64,000 nucleotides of DNA from Amoebidium appalachense (lineage: Eukaryota > Ichthyosporea). The notes under the pieces are model-generated. The model was not told the DNA's origin. It searched no databases and saw nothing but the letters and a program-made list of their open reading frames with translations. The position numbers and the translations under genes are program-made. Position 1 is the stretch's first letter; each line of letters begins with the position of its first letter. Of the stretch, positions 25,974 to 44,730 are shown piece after piece. The stretch is from assembly GCA_963693365.1 (NCBI GenBank), contig CAVNZM010000011.1:9267010-9331009 (forward strand), given 5' to 3'.

Positions 25974-26024
25974 CGCGCGGAAAGTGTTGACGCCAAAAGC
26001 GCGCGTAAAGTGTTGGCGCCAAAA
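25974..26024 (+). promoter_or_regulatory. tandem E2F-like sites (TTGGCGCCAA and variant)
   Basis: Two tandem units of about 25 bp (GCGCGCG, AAAGTGTTG, then GACGCC or GGCGCC, then AAAA). The second holds the palindrome TTGGCGCCAA, the E2F consensus core. They lie 210 bp or more upstream of the first recognised MULE-gene exon on the minus strand, so a promoter role is possible. Confidence 0.35.
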
Positions 26025-26906
26025 AACGAAGAGGCAGTGTGTGGTGCGAAAAAAGCGCGAAAAAAAAAAGCTAAGTGTGGGGGATGAAGAGTGGTATGCA
26101 GAAAAAAGAAATATGTATATGTGATTGGCACGTGGTCACAGCATGCTTTCTCAGAAGGGTGCAAACTAGATCGAACATGATGGATTGGATGAAAGTGGCT
26201 CCCCAATGAAAACCCTCCAATATAGAGTGTACTGATAGTCTTACATCAGATACTCTTACCTGTGGCATAATGTATATACCATGTACTACAACAGGCGGGG
26301 TTTGAAATTATAGTCGAATGGTGGTCGACGGGGTTCGAAATCGGACGAGTGATTGGGATTTCGATGCAGGGAATCATTATGGGAGCCTCCGGTGCAGACA
26401 GGGCGGCGCGGTGGAGACCACGTCGGGACAGGGGGACACGTCATGAAGTGTCAAGGAACTTGGAGCGCGACGGCAGAACCAAGGGTGGAGTAAGGCTTGA
26501 CGTGACGGAGAGGAACCAGGACGGAACTGGAAGGAGGGCAAGCTGAACCTGCAAGGATGGCACGATTGTCAAGGCGTGACAGAAGCTCTTGTCAAGATGA
26601 GTCAGATCTTGTCAGGGGAGTGACGGAGGACCGGTTACGGACGGACGCGGGAGGAGCCGAGAGGCTAGGAGACGGCGGGAAGGGGGACGGGAAGTGCCAG
26701 AGACAGAATGTGCAGAAAAGCACAGACGGGTTCAGGGGACGCCAGGGACGGATGTACACGGCCTCAGCACCAAGAGGAAGGGGGGCGGCGTCAATTCACG
26801 GAATAGGCACTCAACGTTAACACGCAAGTGATCATTAGATGAGGTGCATGAGGAGCTGACCACAGCTATGATGTGTACCAGGAATTTAACGATCGCTAGG
26901 TCTAGA
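26025..26906. other. intergenic, no gene seen
   Basis: Moderately GC-rich sequence with open frames of under 90 codons on both strands and no recognisable motif. It ends at the solo LTR. Confidence 0.5.
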
Positions 26907-27695
26907 TGTGTTTCGAGAGCGTGCGAAAATGGGCCTCTAACCTGTTTTTTTATACGCCGTGTATTAAGGGAGCAGAGTGCACAGAGGTGTCATGTAAAAC
27001 ACGACCAACACAATAAAGAGAGGGCAATCGGAGTTGTTCACGATACATGAAAGATTTCAAACAACAACTGGCCTTTTATTGTGCTCTCGGGTCTTTTTGT
27101 ACTTGCAACTTATCATCTTATCTCAACTAAAGGGGGAGAACCAAGCGGTTCTATCAGATGACAGAAAAAAACACATTCCGACAGAGCATACGCATTCCAA
27201 CTTCCGACCTAACTAAAGCTTAGAAACTCTTACTTAAATAACCGTGACTTAAGTAATTATACATCTTGTCACTATTAATACACATATATATATTTATACT
27301 CGTCTCTATAAAGAAACTCATTTAAATACATATATTTCCTAATAGTCGACACTCTTAAAGTGAAGACACATTACGATAAACCGAATTCCATACATCTCTA
27401 TTGTGTCCAATCATAACATGTATATTAATAGACAGGAATGCACAACACGATCTATAGATGTACTCACTCGCGACTATTGGTGAGTCACCTTATTGTGAAC
27501 TAAAACTAAGCCACTTTGAACGAAAACAAAGACAACGAATCAATCACGCTACCTCTTAGATAAACCGAGGAGACCAAACATAAATAAAATACAATAAGTT
27601 CTATCAGGCAGGAGAGCCAGGTGTGCACAGATCTACAGATATCTGTGCACACAGAAACAAGGGAGAGAGAGAGATAGGGGGGGGGGGGGGGGGGG

Positions 27696-27745
<50 letters not shown>

Positions 27746-27880
27746 GAAAGAAAAGAGAAAAGGGAGAAAAGGGGGGAGAGCACAAAGAAGGAGAGCAGAC
27801 ACGAATACAAACAAACTTTAAGCTAAGACACATACATACTTCCTGACTCTTGCTGTCCTACGTAGTGACGTATTCCAACA
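26907..27880 (-). mobile_element. solo LTR of the copia element
   Basis: About 974 bp closely similar to the LTR at 42048-43035 in the same orientation. On the minus strand it begins TGTTGGAATACGTCAC and ends CTCTCGAAACACA. It holds a poly-G tract joined to a (GA)n array at 27677-27740, also shared with the other copy. No matching 5-bp target duplication is visible (flanks ctaga and gtgga), suggesting later change or a recombined insertion. Confidence 0.8.
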
Positions 27881-29048
27881 GTGGAAAAAACGAAAAAACA
27901 TAAAACAGCCAAAAACAAAAGTCAAGGCTTCTTCAGCAAGGAAAAGCAGGAAAGAACAGCGGTGAGGCATAAACAAACACACAAAGTAGTAAGGTCTGCA
28001 AGTAGGTTGCTAAGGGAAAAAAAAATAAAGAATTTTCGGCAGAGCAGAGACACAAGTGGAAAGCGTGACTGTAGGGGCTCCCAGGGCACAAAGGAAAGCA
28101 CCTTCTCTCTGCTACCATGTATCAACGTGCTCTCAGGCACAGAAAGGAGACAAGACAGGCAAAGAGACACTGACCTCGTGGTAAGGTGGACGAGCCTGTA
28201 TTGTCGGGCGTGCGCGAGAGCTGAGACACGTGGCAGCAAGAAAGGATCAGACATGAACGAGAGAGAGCCCAGCGAGAGACTGGGCTGGCATGATGCATGC
28301 GGCAGGCTAGGGGCATGCCAGGGGGGTCTATCAGAGAGGGGGGTCTATAGGCCCGACTATCCAAGGGATATCTCGCTCATACATATTTTTTAGTTCTCGT
28401 CCATGATTGGTTCACCTAAACAATTTCTTATCGCTTTGGCACCATCTTGCCACCCGTCACACTGATCAGTTTCAGATAACGAGTGGCTCACACGCTGTGC
28501 AGTACAGCGGCCAACACGGTTTGTTGCCGTTTTTCACTTTTTTTACTGCTGAAAACCGGAAAAAGCGCGTCCTTCCTGTGTCGCATAAAGATAGACAACC
28601 ATCGGTCAAATTTTGCACATAAGCTTGTAAGCCAATGACCTTGGGGTCTACCAAGTTTCAACTCGATCTGACATTGGGTTGTCACGCTAGTGTCACCAAT
28701 ATTCGGGTCGCACCTCAAACCAAGAAAAGGTACCATCGCTTTTGTGAGCTTTGCCAATAAACCCAAGGTCAGAATTGATTGACAATTTACAGAATAAGAG
28801 TTTACATCTATATTTAGTACGTAGCAAAATTTGGTGAAAAATTATATTGAACTTCTCTCTCCACAATTTCTCAAATTATATGCAAAATGTTCGGGTAGGG
28901 GACTTTTGGCCCGATTTGCCGGCCCGGCCGGGCAGGCCATCATAGCGAACCGGCCGGCGTGCAAATCTCGTCCCACATCTCGGGGTTGACACCGACCCGA
29001 CTGCAAAGCTCGTCCCACATCTCGGGGGTAACACGTCTTTCCCCCCTT

Positions 29049-29080
<32 letters not shown>

Positions 29081-29726
29081 TTCAATTTCACCACGCGGAG
29101 ACTTGGGGTCAGTACCACGAGGAGACTTGGGGTCAGTGTGCCCCGACTCCAAATCTTCACCATTAGGGTATGACATGACTAGTAACGCTCAAGAACAAAA
29201 GAAAGGATTTTCGAGGTGAGAGTGATCGAAAAATGACCCCCAACTTGAATCAGTTAGATTGCCTTTTTATAGCCCAAGCTCCAACAGACATCTTACTCGC
29301 GGATCGAAATGGGGGTCGATTCGGGTGATTCACGATTGTCCAAATTATGAGTACGTGAATTGGCTTGACTGCATTTTTTTTTTATACGTTTTTTTACTTG
29401 TAATGTTTTTGGCTCAACATTGAAAGTAAATTCATAGAACAACGCGAAGAGGTACAACTGCATCTTGTTTTGGGTAGCTCAGCATGCGTTTTCTAGAAGA
29501 TGCGCATGCCCTTGGATTGGTTGGAGAAAGCAATAAACTTTTGGGGCACTGGTGGTCATGTGAGAGCCTGTCAAGAATCAAGAGCCTCATGGCATGTCAG
29601 CGTGCTTATTTGACAATGGATACAAATAACAACCCAGCATTAATATTAATCGAAAAATGATTCCACGTTTGAAGGAAAATTTGACAAAATAGAGGGAAGG
29701 GGCGGGGGGAGGGGGGGGGGGGGGGA
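27881..29726. other. no gene that I can support
   Basis: A lysine/arginine-rich 170-codon frame at 27881-28393 (+) has no motif and two overlapping frames on the other strand. A 78-codon minus-strand frame is listed separately. The rest is unique-looking and AT-moderate. Confidence 0.45.
28940..29176 (-). CDS. small hypothetical frame with duplicated codon blocks
   Basis: A 78-codon frame from ATG at 29176. It repeats TDPKSPRG twice and a nine- to ten-codon block with PEMWDE(L/I)C twice, separated by a poly-Gly stretch encoded by a G run. The paired in-frame duplications hint at coding or at simple tandem duplication. No family recognised and no splice evidence. Confidence 0.2.
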
Positions 29727-29825
29727 CTGCACCCGCTGCGCCTGCTCGAGCTGCTGCTACAGCCGTGTGGCCTCCCGCTCTGCCCGGGCCTTTTCCTCCT
29801 TGGTGGCCTCCTCTGCGTGTGCCTT
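29727..29825 (-). pseudogene. coiled-coil exon fragment with in-frame TAG
   Basis: On the minus strand an AG precedes 33 codons of charged coiled coil (AEEATKEEKARAEREATRL, stop, QQLEQAQ). The TAG at 29757-29759 would be CAG (Gln) before a C to T change. The composition resembles the coiled-coil middle of ezrin/radixin/moesin-type or other coiled-coil proteins and does not identify one. It may be a 5' exon of the broken gene to its left. Confidence 0.35.
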
Positions 29826-29848
29826 CTCGTGTGTGTTGTGTTGTGTGT

Positions 29849-29879
<31 letters not shown>

Positions 29880-30003
29880 GGGGGGGGCATGAGACACGGG
29901 GGTCTCTCCTGTGTGTGTATGTGTGTGCGTGCGTGTGTGCCAGTGGGTGTGTGTGTTAGACGGCCACGGTGTGTGTTGGTGTATTCACAGTCACGGTGAG
30001 TGC

Positions 30004-30106
<103 letters not shown>

Positions 30107-30745
30107 CGCACATGTGTGTGTGTGTGTGTGCGGCATGCGTGTGTGTGCGCGCGCGTGTGTGCCAGTGCGTGTGTGTGTACGTGTGTGTGTGTGTGTGTGC
30201 GGCATGCGTGTGTGTGCGCGCGCATGTGTGCCAGTGTCACTAGGCTAGCGCTTGTGTGCGTGCTTGTGTGTGTGTGTGCTTGTGTATTTGTGTGTGCGTG
30301 TACATGTGTGTGTGCATGTGTGTTTGTGTGTGTGTGCGCGCGCGCGTGCGTCACGGTGTTTGTGTGTGCGTGTGTGTGTGTGTGCCCATATAATGGATGC
30401 CGGGCAGGCTTTGCATGCAGTATGTGCCCATCATGAATTTGCCACATTTCTATTGTAGCTCTAGAGGTTTCAACCGTGCACGAGTATATTCATGCAAGGA
30501 GCCCCACACATCCAAGCTCATGATGTAAGCCCCATGCCTGCAAGTGCCCAAACACACTACTGCACCACCAGAGCAGTGACGATGAGTGCACACCTGTCCC
30601 CGCGGCCTCAGCACGGGGTCCCGGGAGATCGGTGCTGGCCTGACCGCGGCTGGAAATGTAAACATCGAACGTTTCGTTCCGTACATTTGTGCCACACGGC
30701 TGGTGGCACATTCCGTCCTCAAATTTTCTGATTTGTGCTCTTTAG

Positions 30746-31364
30746 GTCGAACGCCAACGTGGCAGCAGCTGCAAAAGCCCATAAACAAACAGGAGATCAA
30801 CAAGTTCATGGCCAGCACAAAGTCTATGGCTCCTAATTTGCGCTGGAACAGTGATAGTGTATGTGCAAGAAGGAGGTTCCTCAGGTGCACCGGGCACACA
30901 GCCATGTGCTCGCATGCATTGAGCTCGGCCATGGCGGAAAAAAATTGCTGCAGTTGTACGGGCCCTTTTCTAATAGAAGCGGCGGGTTAATGAGGAGCTC
31001 ATACGTTCAACGGAAAGGCGAAAATAATTCTTGGATAACGAATCGTGGTGCAAAATAGAAGATGAGAGAAATAGGGTAATGACATTTGTCGAATCAAGCT
31101 ACGTTTAAAGCTTATCCGATAAAAGAAAACCATATATGGTTTTAATGAGCTGTCATTAGCGAATGGCCCATCGATCTGAGACATCTTGTTTTGGCGGCCG
31201 TGGGATGATTCGAACCCAGCAGCACAAAAACAGGAGCCCAGCAGGCATGCCCCTCACTTCCGGAACTCTCCAAAAAAAAAAAAAAAAAAAAAAAAAAAAA
31301 CACACACAAAAAAAACACACACTTTCTCAGCTAGCGGTACCCACTATGCCACGGTGCTGACAAA

Positions 31365-31414
<50 letters not shown>

Positions 31415-31514
31415 AGTCCCCTTCTCGACAGTTGGTCGCATGCTCGATGGTTGCACAAGCACACACTCGCACACACACACCGGTCGGCGCACACGCACGC
31501 ACACAAGCACAAAC

Positions 31515-31586
<72 letters not shown>

Positions 31587-31919
31587 GCACGCGCGCGCAC
31601 GCGCGCACGCATACTCACGCAAACGCGCACGCACGCACCCACGCACGCACGCACGCGCACTCAAGCACACGCGCACATGCATGCACGAATACACGCATAA
31701 CACACATAGGTGCACACACACACGCGCGCGCGCGCGCACGCACACGCGCGCACACACGCACACAACACACATGCACGCACCCACACCAACGCACGTACAC
31801 GCACAGACACACACACACACTCATGAACACACACACACACACACATACACACACAGGCCCTGGAGGCCACCGTCACGGCTGCCCGTCAAGTGCATGAGTT
31901 TGTCCCGTGGCATCAAAAG
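30746..31919 (+). CDS. two phase-matched exons of an unrecognised plus-strand gene (partial)
   Basis: Exon 30746-30858 follows TGCTCTTTAG and ends before GTATGT. It encodes a Gln/Lys/Asn-rich segment (TPTWQQLQKPINKQEINKF and on). Exon 31857-31919 follows a (CA)n-derived ACACACAG and ends before GTACAT, encoding ALEATVTAARQVHEFVPWHQK-like sequence of 21 residues. Phase 0 joins the two. No further exon is certain on either side, so the gene is incomplete or broken. I do not recognise the product. Confidence 0.35.
31516..31584 (+). repeat. (CGCA)n microsatellite
   Basis: About 17 perfect four-base units in a wider CA/CG alternating tract at 31455-31855 within the putative intron. Such alternating purine-pyrimidine DNA is prone to Z-form. 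Confidence 0.95.
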
Positions 31920-32712
31920 GTACATGTGACAGTCTAGCTAGCTATCTGTTTCGGTTTTATCTAGCTTGTTCTCTTTTCTCGTGGGTTGTACCGGTGGACA
32001 GTGAGCAGAGATGACAAAAATAATTGTGATGATTCCTATTACATGTGCACACGGTTGCCAGTGCGTTTCTTTCTTTCTGCTTCGTATTTGGGTGGGGCAG
32101 TGAGGTTACCGGTTGAGGATATTCGGGTTTCGGATTTTGGGGTTTGGGTTGCGGGGGGTAGGGGCGGGGGGAGGGGGGAGGGGGGAGGGTCTCGAGTCAC
32201 GAGTATGTGCTGTGGCCACTAATATTATAGTATGTATGAACCAGAAATTTCGGCTGCAGTAGAAACAGCACTATACATAACACTCCTTCCTTCCTCCTCT
32301 CTCTCTCTCTCTCTCTCTCCCTCCCTCCCTCCCTCCTCTCCCCCCCCCCCCCTCTCTCTCTCTCTCTCTCTTTTTTTTTTTTTTTTTTTGGGGGGGGGGG
32401 GGGGGGAGGGGGGGGAGGGGCTATGTTACATTATTAGCCAAGGCACACCTTTACCGGCTTATACATTCTAGAAGAAATAAACAGACCTACGTACTGATAA
32501 TATGTACAACCACAGACGTTACGAGTACATACACAATCTTGGTGTTCTTTCGGCCTCTGCACAGCTAACCATGTTAAATCCCGAACGTTTCTAGATTCGG
32601 TGGTCAGTGTTTTGTGGCACCGTCAATGTCCCTAAGTCCCATATAATTGAGATAATGGTTATATATAGTTGCTGGATAAATTTTGACATCAGCCTAGAAC
32701 CATCGCTAGCAG

Positions 32713-32754
<42 letters not shown>

Positions 32755-33284
32755 TCCTCCCTCCCCTCCAAAAAAAAAAAGGAAAAAAAGAAAACAAAAT
32801 AAAAGAAAAGGGAAAAAATGAAAAATGAAAAAGAAAAAACAAGAAAGAAGAAAGAAGAAAAAACAAAACAGAAGGAGGGGAGGATACAAGGCAGGAAACA
32901 CAATCACTACTCACTCACCAAACTACAAGTTATAAGCCCTCTCCATATATGCTTCGTGTGTACATTACACAAAAAAAAGCCTCCAACAACATTTTCTTTG
33001 ATGACAAACATCAACAAAAGCAACATTAAGGATTATCTTTATAGTAATCACTGAACAATAATAATAGTTGCATGAGTCTGAGAGAGAGATCATGAAGGGG
33101 TCCACCGTCATGATGATCAGAAACCTACAGACATCACAAGCAAACACAGGTCTACAAGATTTGCAGGGCTTGCGATTAAAAGAAAACACAAACCTCAACA
33201 GGTATAATCTTATTCATCATCATGTGATATTTAACATGACATTGTACGCCTACTATAACTTAATTTTTTAAATTTAAAAGGTGT
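31920..33284. other. intergenic between convergent genes, no gene seen
   Basis: It holds (CT)n and poly-T/poly-G tracts at 32299-32416, a poly-C run at 32714-32751 followed by an A/G-rich tract, and AT-rich sequence next to the 3' end of the GT31 gene. Confidence 0.5.
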
Positions 33285-39468
<6,184 letters not shown>

Positions 39469-39636
39469 CTTGACTCTATCTTCTTTGTGTACGGTATATA
39501 CGTGACAGCTATAGGTGCAGGAAGGGTGAAAGCGATCATGAACAACTTGGGGGTGACAGCCCGGGCCAGTCAGTCGATCACGGATGCTGAAAACTTTAAA
39601 ATTTTCTTTTTACTGAGGAATGTAATATGATAAATA

Positions 39637-39650
39637 TTTTGGCGCCAAAA
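39637..39650. promoter_or_regulatory. E2F-like palindrome TTTTGGCGCCAAAA upstream of the GT31 gene
   Basis: A perfect 14-bp palindrome centred on the E2F core GGCGCC lies about 170 bp upstream of the GT31 ATG. The same core occurs near 26013-26022. A TATATA word lies at 39495-39500, rather close to the ATG. Confidence 0.35.
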
Positions 39651-39930
39651 TTTCCCCCTGGCTCTTGACAAGTTGATCTCACGGTGGTGCGCGCACAGTA
39701 TGACCGCACAGAGCGCCTCGCGGCACAGGCACACACTTATACGCACCACGTCATAGGGTTGTCAGAGGACACACGCCAAGGTCACAGCGCACATTCTGAA
39801 TATGTACATGTTCACGTGCACCGTACACAAGCAGTCGTGGCTATGATACCCCCCGAGTCCCCTCTCCCCCCCCCCCCCCCTCTCTCCCCCCTCCCTCGTC
39901 AGGCTTGTCAAAAAAAAAAAAAAAAAAAAA

Positions 39931-39967
<37 letters not shown>

Positions 39968-40279
39968 ATACACATTGTACATGTGCATGCACACAGACAT
40001 AGACATGTAGTACGGCGGACGGGGCCCTGAGAAAGGGAGGGGAGGGGGGGGGGGGGGAGGGGGGGGGGGGGAGTTAGGAAGGAGTTGCCCCGGCACGGTT
40101 CAGTGTTGATAACATGATCATGACGAGGTCGAACACGTGAACGGTTACAGTGATGGGGCGCGCCCTGGCGTGTATGCATACTAATTACACAGTACAGCAA
40201 CACAGTACATGTTACAAAAACTGATGGGATTTGAATTTGCGCAGTTGTTTATTATAGACGTCAATGAATTCCCACTCCC
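39651..40279. other. intergenic, no gene seen
   Basis: It holds poly-C, poly-A/poly-G and G-rich tracts at 39866-40070 and ends at the truncated 3' edge of the copia frame. Confidence 0.5.
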
Positions 40280-41974
40280 TTAGGTGCCGGAGAATGGGGC
40301 CTTGGTGGTCTTGCCGGAGACACAACCGAAGCAGTCAGTGGTGTCAGCCACTGAGAGGGATGAGGGGAGGCCTGTCACGAGGTCACCTCTCACCATCTTG
40401 GTGAGGGTGGACAGGGCACGATGGCCGAGACGGTGGTGCCAGAGCTGAGGATCGTTGTTGACCTTGACGTTGGCTACCAGAGCAGTGACGGTCCGAGGGA
40501 TGGAGGGACGTATCTCATAGTCAGTGATGAAGTACAGTCCATCTGTGCCTGTGAGGGAACACACGATGTTGCCACCACGAGTGTAGAGGTATGATGGGAA
40601 TGCATCCTCATCATCGAGGTGGGCAAGGAGACCCGACTTGGAGGCCATTGAGGGTGATATCAGGAAGGCTGGGGAGTCGGGTACATAGAGGGTGTTGAGG
40701 CTCAGTACTGATGTTACTCCGTTGTAGGTGACGGCCAGGTTGATGACACCACGGTGATGTGCAGTGACGATGCCGAGGCCGTGGACGTCAGTCGGGGGGC
40801 ATGGCTCAAGAGTAGAGAAGTACTCTTTTACTGGGCACACGTGGACGTTTGAAGCCGAGTCCCAGCAGGGGTCCATGGGTAGGGAGGCCGTGGTGGACAC
40901 GAGGGCAAAATGCACCTCTTTTCCAGACTTGGTGTTGGCACGGTGACGACGGGCAATTGAGCAGCCAGGTTTGTCACACTGTGTGACATGATGGTCTTCG
41001 TGACAGTAGGCACAGTCGAGGGAGCCAGTGGTCTTGGCTCGGGGTGGCTGGGAATGACGGTTACCCCCTTTACGTGGGGGGTAGGGTGACCGGGAACGAT
41101 AGCCGGGGGAACGGGACCGTGAGTAATCACGGTCAACTGAGGGGGATCGATCGGTGGGACGACCGCGGGGGTGACGGGAGACGGAGCTGTCACGTCGGGG
41201 GATCCGGTGTCTGAGGTCGTCCTTGGTGAGTACACGGCTTTGCAGGGCACGTGCTGTTCGGACGGTGGAGGAGGACCCGGACCCAGAGTCGATGAGACCT
41301 TCACGGATCTCTGCAGCTCTGATGTCACTGATTAGACGGTTGTAGGTCTCGTAGTTAATGGTACGACGGAAGTAGTCGGCAATCATGGCCTGGATGTCGG
41401 TACAAACTAACTTACGGTTCTTCTTGAGGTGGATGACTCGGAAGAAGTTATCAACCATAGTCTTGTGAGGAATGGGCTCTTCGAGGATGTGCAGGGTAGT
41501 GCACAGACGGCGTGCCATGGTGAGGTAGGCCGTGACGGTCTTGAAGTCTTTGAGTTCAAGCTCATGGTAGTCGAGGAGGATTTGACGAGCACGATCTTCA
41601 CGTTCAGCCGCATAGGTCATACGGAGGTTGTGGAAAGCTTGGGCAGGTGACACATCATCGTGGATTTGACCAGAGTTATACAGCTCATCATTGGAGACGA
41701 GTTGAGTAAACATCTGTTCAAGGAGGTTGGAAGCCTCGGTGTAGGCCTCCTCAGTGTCGTAGCCGTGCCACTCATTCTCGTCGGAAGGGTCGACCCACTC
41801 GGGGGCCTTGATGACGGGCACTAACTTGGCCGCGGTGGTGGTACGTAGGTACCGGAAGATGACGGGTTCCCACTCATAATAGGTGAGACGTTTGCCGGAC
41901 TTCTTGTCCGTGGTGTCATCCCCTTTCCAGGGGGTGAGGTTGAGATACGCAGGTTTCTCCGACATGGTGATCAA
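40280..41974 (-). mobile_element. Ty1/copia element: Gag, protease and GAG-pre-integrase, 3' truncated
   Basis: One frame of 564 codons begins at ATG 41974. Residues 1-240 are a copia-type Gag (DUF4219/UBN2-like pattern with W..W, 'YLTMARRL', 'DNFFRVIHL'). Residues 265-310 are an Arg/Ser-rich stretch. A zinc knuckle CAYCHEDHHVTQC has C-X2-C-X3-H-X4-C spacing. The protease motif reads CWDSASNVHV, with DSA where copia elements usually have DSG. LWHHRLGHRALSTL and CFGC mark the GAG-pre-integrase HHCC region. The frame stops right after it, and integrase core, reverse transcriptase and RNase H are absent. The 5' LTR lies at 42048-43035. Confidence 0.9.
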
Positions 41975-42047
41975 TCAGTCAGATGATGCGTGAGAGAGGA
42001 ATCAGATCGGTATTCAAATTTGAATATTTTTGATTGCAGCGAGAGTA

Positions 42048-42833
42048 TGTGTTGCGAGAGCGTGCGAAAATGGGCCTTTAACCTGTTGTTTTGTACGGGT
42101 CTAAGGGAGCAGAGTGCACAGAGGTGTCATGTAAAACACGACTAACACATTAATGAGAGGGCAATCGGAGTTGTTCACGAGACATTGAAAGATTTCAAAC
42201 AACAACTAAATCTTTATTGTGCTCTCGGTTCCTTTTGTACTTGCGACTTATCACCTTATCACAACTAAAGAGGGAGAACCAATCGGTTCTATCAGAAGAT
42301 AGAAAAACACATTCCGACAGAGCATACGCATTCCAACTTCCGATTAAACTAAAGTGTAGAAACTCTTACTTAAATAAATTAAGTAATTATACATCTAGTC
42401 ACTATTAACTCACATATATATTTATGTTCGTCTCTATAAAGAAACTTATTTAAATACATATATTTCCTAACAGTCGACACTCTCAAAGTGAATACACTTT
42501 GCAATAAACCGAATTCCATATATATCTATTGTCCAATCACAACACACATATATTAACAGACAGGAATGCACAACACAATCTACAGATGTACTTGCTCGCG
42601 ACTATTGGCGAGCCATCCTTTTGAGAACAAAACTAGGCCATTTTGAAATAAAGGAAAGACAACGAGTGAGGCTAGCCAATCACGCTACCTCTCAGATAAA
42701 CAGAGGAGAGCAAATAGAAATAAAAACACAATAAGTTCTTATCAGGCAAGAGAGCCAGGTGTGCACAGATCTACAGATATCTGTGCCCACAGAAACAAGG
42801 GAGAGAGAGATACGGGGGGGGGGGGGGGGGGGG

Positions 42834-42917
<84 letters not shown>

Positions 42918-43035
42918 GAGGGAGAGAGAGAGAGAGAGAGAGCACAAAGGAGGAAAGCAGACACGAATACAAACAAGCTAGGACACATACATACTTCAAG
43001 GCTCTTGCTGTCATACATGGTGACGTATTCCAACA
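42048..43035 (-). mobile_element. 5' LTR of the copia element
   Basis: About 988 bp, 74 bp upstream of the Gag ATG on the minus strand. It begins TGTTGGAATACGTCAC and ends CTCTCGCAACACA. A near copy stands alone at 26907-27880. A poly-G plus (GA)n array lies at 42814-42945. I see no clear initiator-Met tRNA primer site in the 74-bp leader. Confidence 0.85.
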
Positions 43036-43253
43036 CACATTGTGGTTGAATCTGCAAGGTGTGACGCTATGTCACACAATACACACATATATGTACAGGA
43101 TCCGGATAAACTTAAGATATTATAGTTAAATATTTAAATCTGTCAAAATTTAATGGATACATGTTGTAGTACGTAGTGTCTACATTACGGTAAGATCTTT
43201 TCAGTTTGTGTTATGTTTCAGTTCATGTGCTTAGTATAAATGCCACACTCCCC

Positions 43254-43663
43254 GCTTACACAAAACACACGCACACGCACACGCACACGCACATGCTCTC
43301 ACGCTCTCGTGCACATGCACACGCACATATTCTCACGCTCACACACAGCCCCCCTCTGCTTCCTCTCTCCCAGCTTCGTACCTCCCATATTTGGACTATC
43401 TCCCCATTTGTATCTGGCATATCAGGCTGGTCATCTCTTATCCCTCACCCCCCTTTCGTTACGTTTTTTCCCTTCTTTCTTCCACCAACTTGAGATATTC
43501 ACACACACACACTCTAGCCCCCTTCCGCTTCCCTATCTTCCCTTCCGCTTCTCTGTCACCCCGGCCTGTGGTCTATACACTGAGAGGCAGCTTACCCCCC
43601 CCCCCCCTCCCCCAGCCCAAGTCAAAGGTCACCCCCACGGCCCAGGACACACATACACACATG

Positions 43664-43713
<50 letters not shown>

Positions 43714-44018
43714 AAAACACACAGACACGTAAAGACGCACACAGACACGTGTAGACACACACACACACACACATACACACCACGACATGCATGGTCACAC
43801 ACACGCACGCACACACACTCACCAAAACCACACACAGTTACGTATAGACACACGGGGGGGGGGGGGGGGAAGGAAAAACAAGTCTTGTATGCAGAGCGTT
43901 GTGTGATTTCTCTGGGGTCTATGTGTAACCCCCCCCCCCCCCCACACACACACACATACATACACAAACATACACACCGTGACACACACACACACATAGA
44001 CAGACACACACACAAACA

Positions 44019-44057
<39 letters not shown>

Positions 44058-44498
44058 ACATCACCCACACACCCACACAACAACAGGCCACGAAACAGAC
44101 CACGCAGCCCATGCAACAGGAGGGTGAGGGTGATGGTGAGCCACGTCCCATCGAGGTATGTATCTGTCCTGTCCAACCCACGTTTGTCACACATACACAC
44201 ACCCCACATACCCCCACCACCCACACACGGATACACACACACACACACACACAAAAACATGACACAGACACGTAAGACGCACACAGACACGTATAAACAC
44301 ACACAGACACGCATGGACCCACCCCACACACACACACACACACACACACACCGAACACACACACACAGCGCACATACACACAATATACACACCACTGCTT
44401 ACACAAACCACGCGCACACGCACACGCACACGCACATGCTCTCACGCTCCCGCGTACATGCACACGCACATATTCTCACGCTCTCACGCTCACACACA

Positions 44499-44529
<31 letters not shown>

Positions 44530-44730
44530 GCTTCCTCTCTCCCAGCTTCGTATCTCCCATATTTGGACTATCTCCCCATTTGTATCTGGCATATCTGGTC
44601 ATCGATATCTCTTATCCCTCACCACCTTTCGTTACGTTTTTTCCCTTCTTTCTTCCACCAACTTGAGATATTCACACACACACACACACTCTAGCCCCCT
44701 TCCGCTTCTCTATCTTCCCTTCCGCTTCTC
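43254..44730 (+). repeat. segmental tandem duplication, about 1.14-kb period
   Basis: The stretch from 'gcttacacaaa' at 43254 to about 43560 recurs from 44397 to about 44730. It includes the shared words CCCATATTTGGACTATCTCC and CTTTCTTCCACCAACTTGAG. CA-rich sequence with matching words lies between (43706-43760 and 44238-44290). The second copy has gained a longer poly-C run. Confidence 0.8.

Noticed and set aside
27881-28393. 170-codon Lys/Arg-rich frame
   Set aside because: No motif, no codon-bias support, and two comparable frames on the opposite strand; it starts at the solo LTR edge.
31195-31260. tRNA-like block on the minus strand (GGTTCGAATC with GGCCGCCA)
   Set aside because: The T-loop word is present but the T stem and the acceptor stem do not pair and no anticodon arm can be drawn; at most a decayed tRNA-derived SINE.
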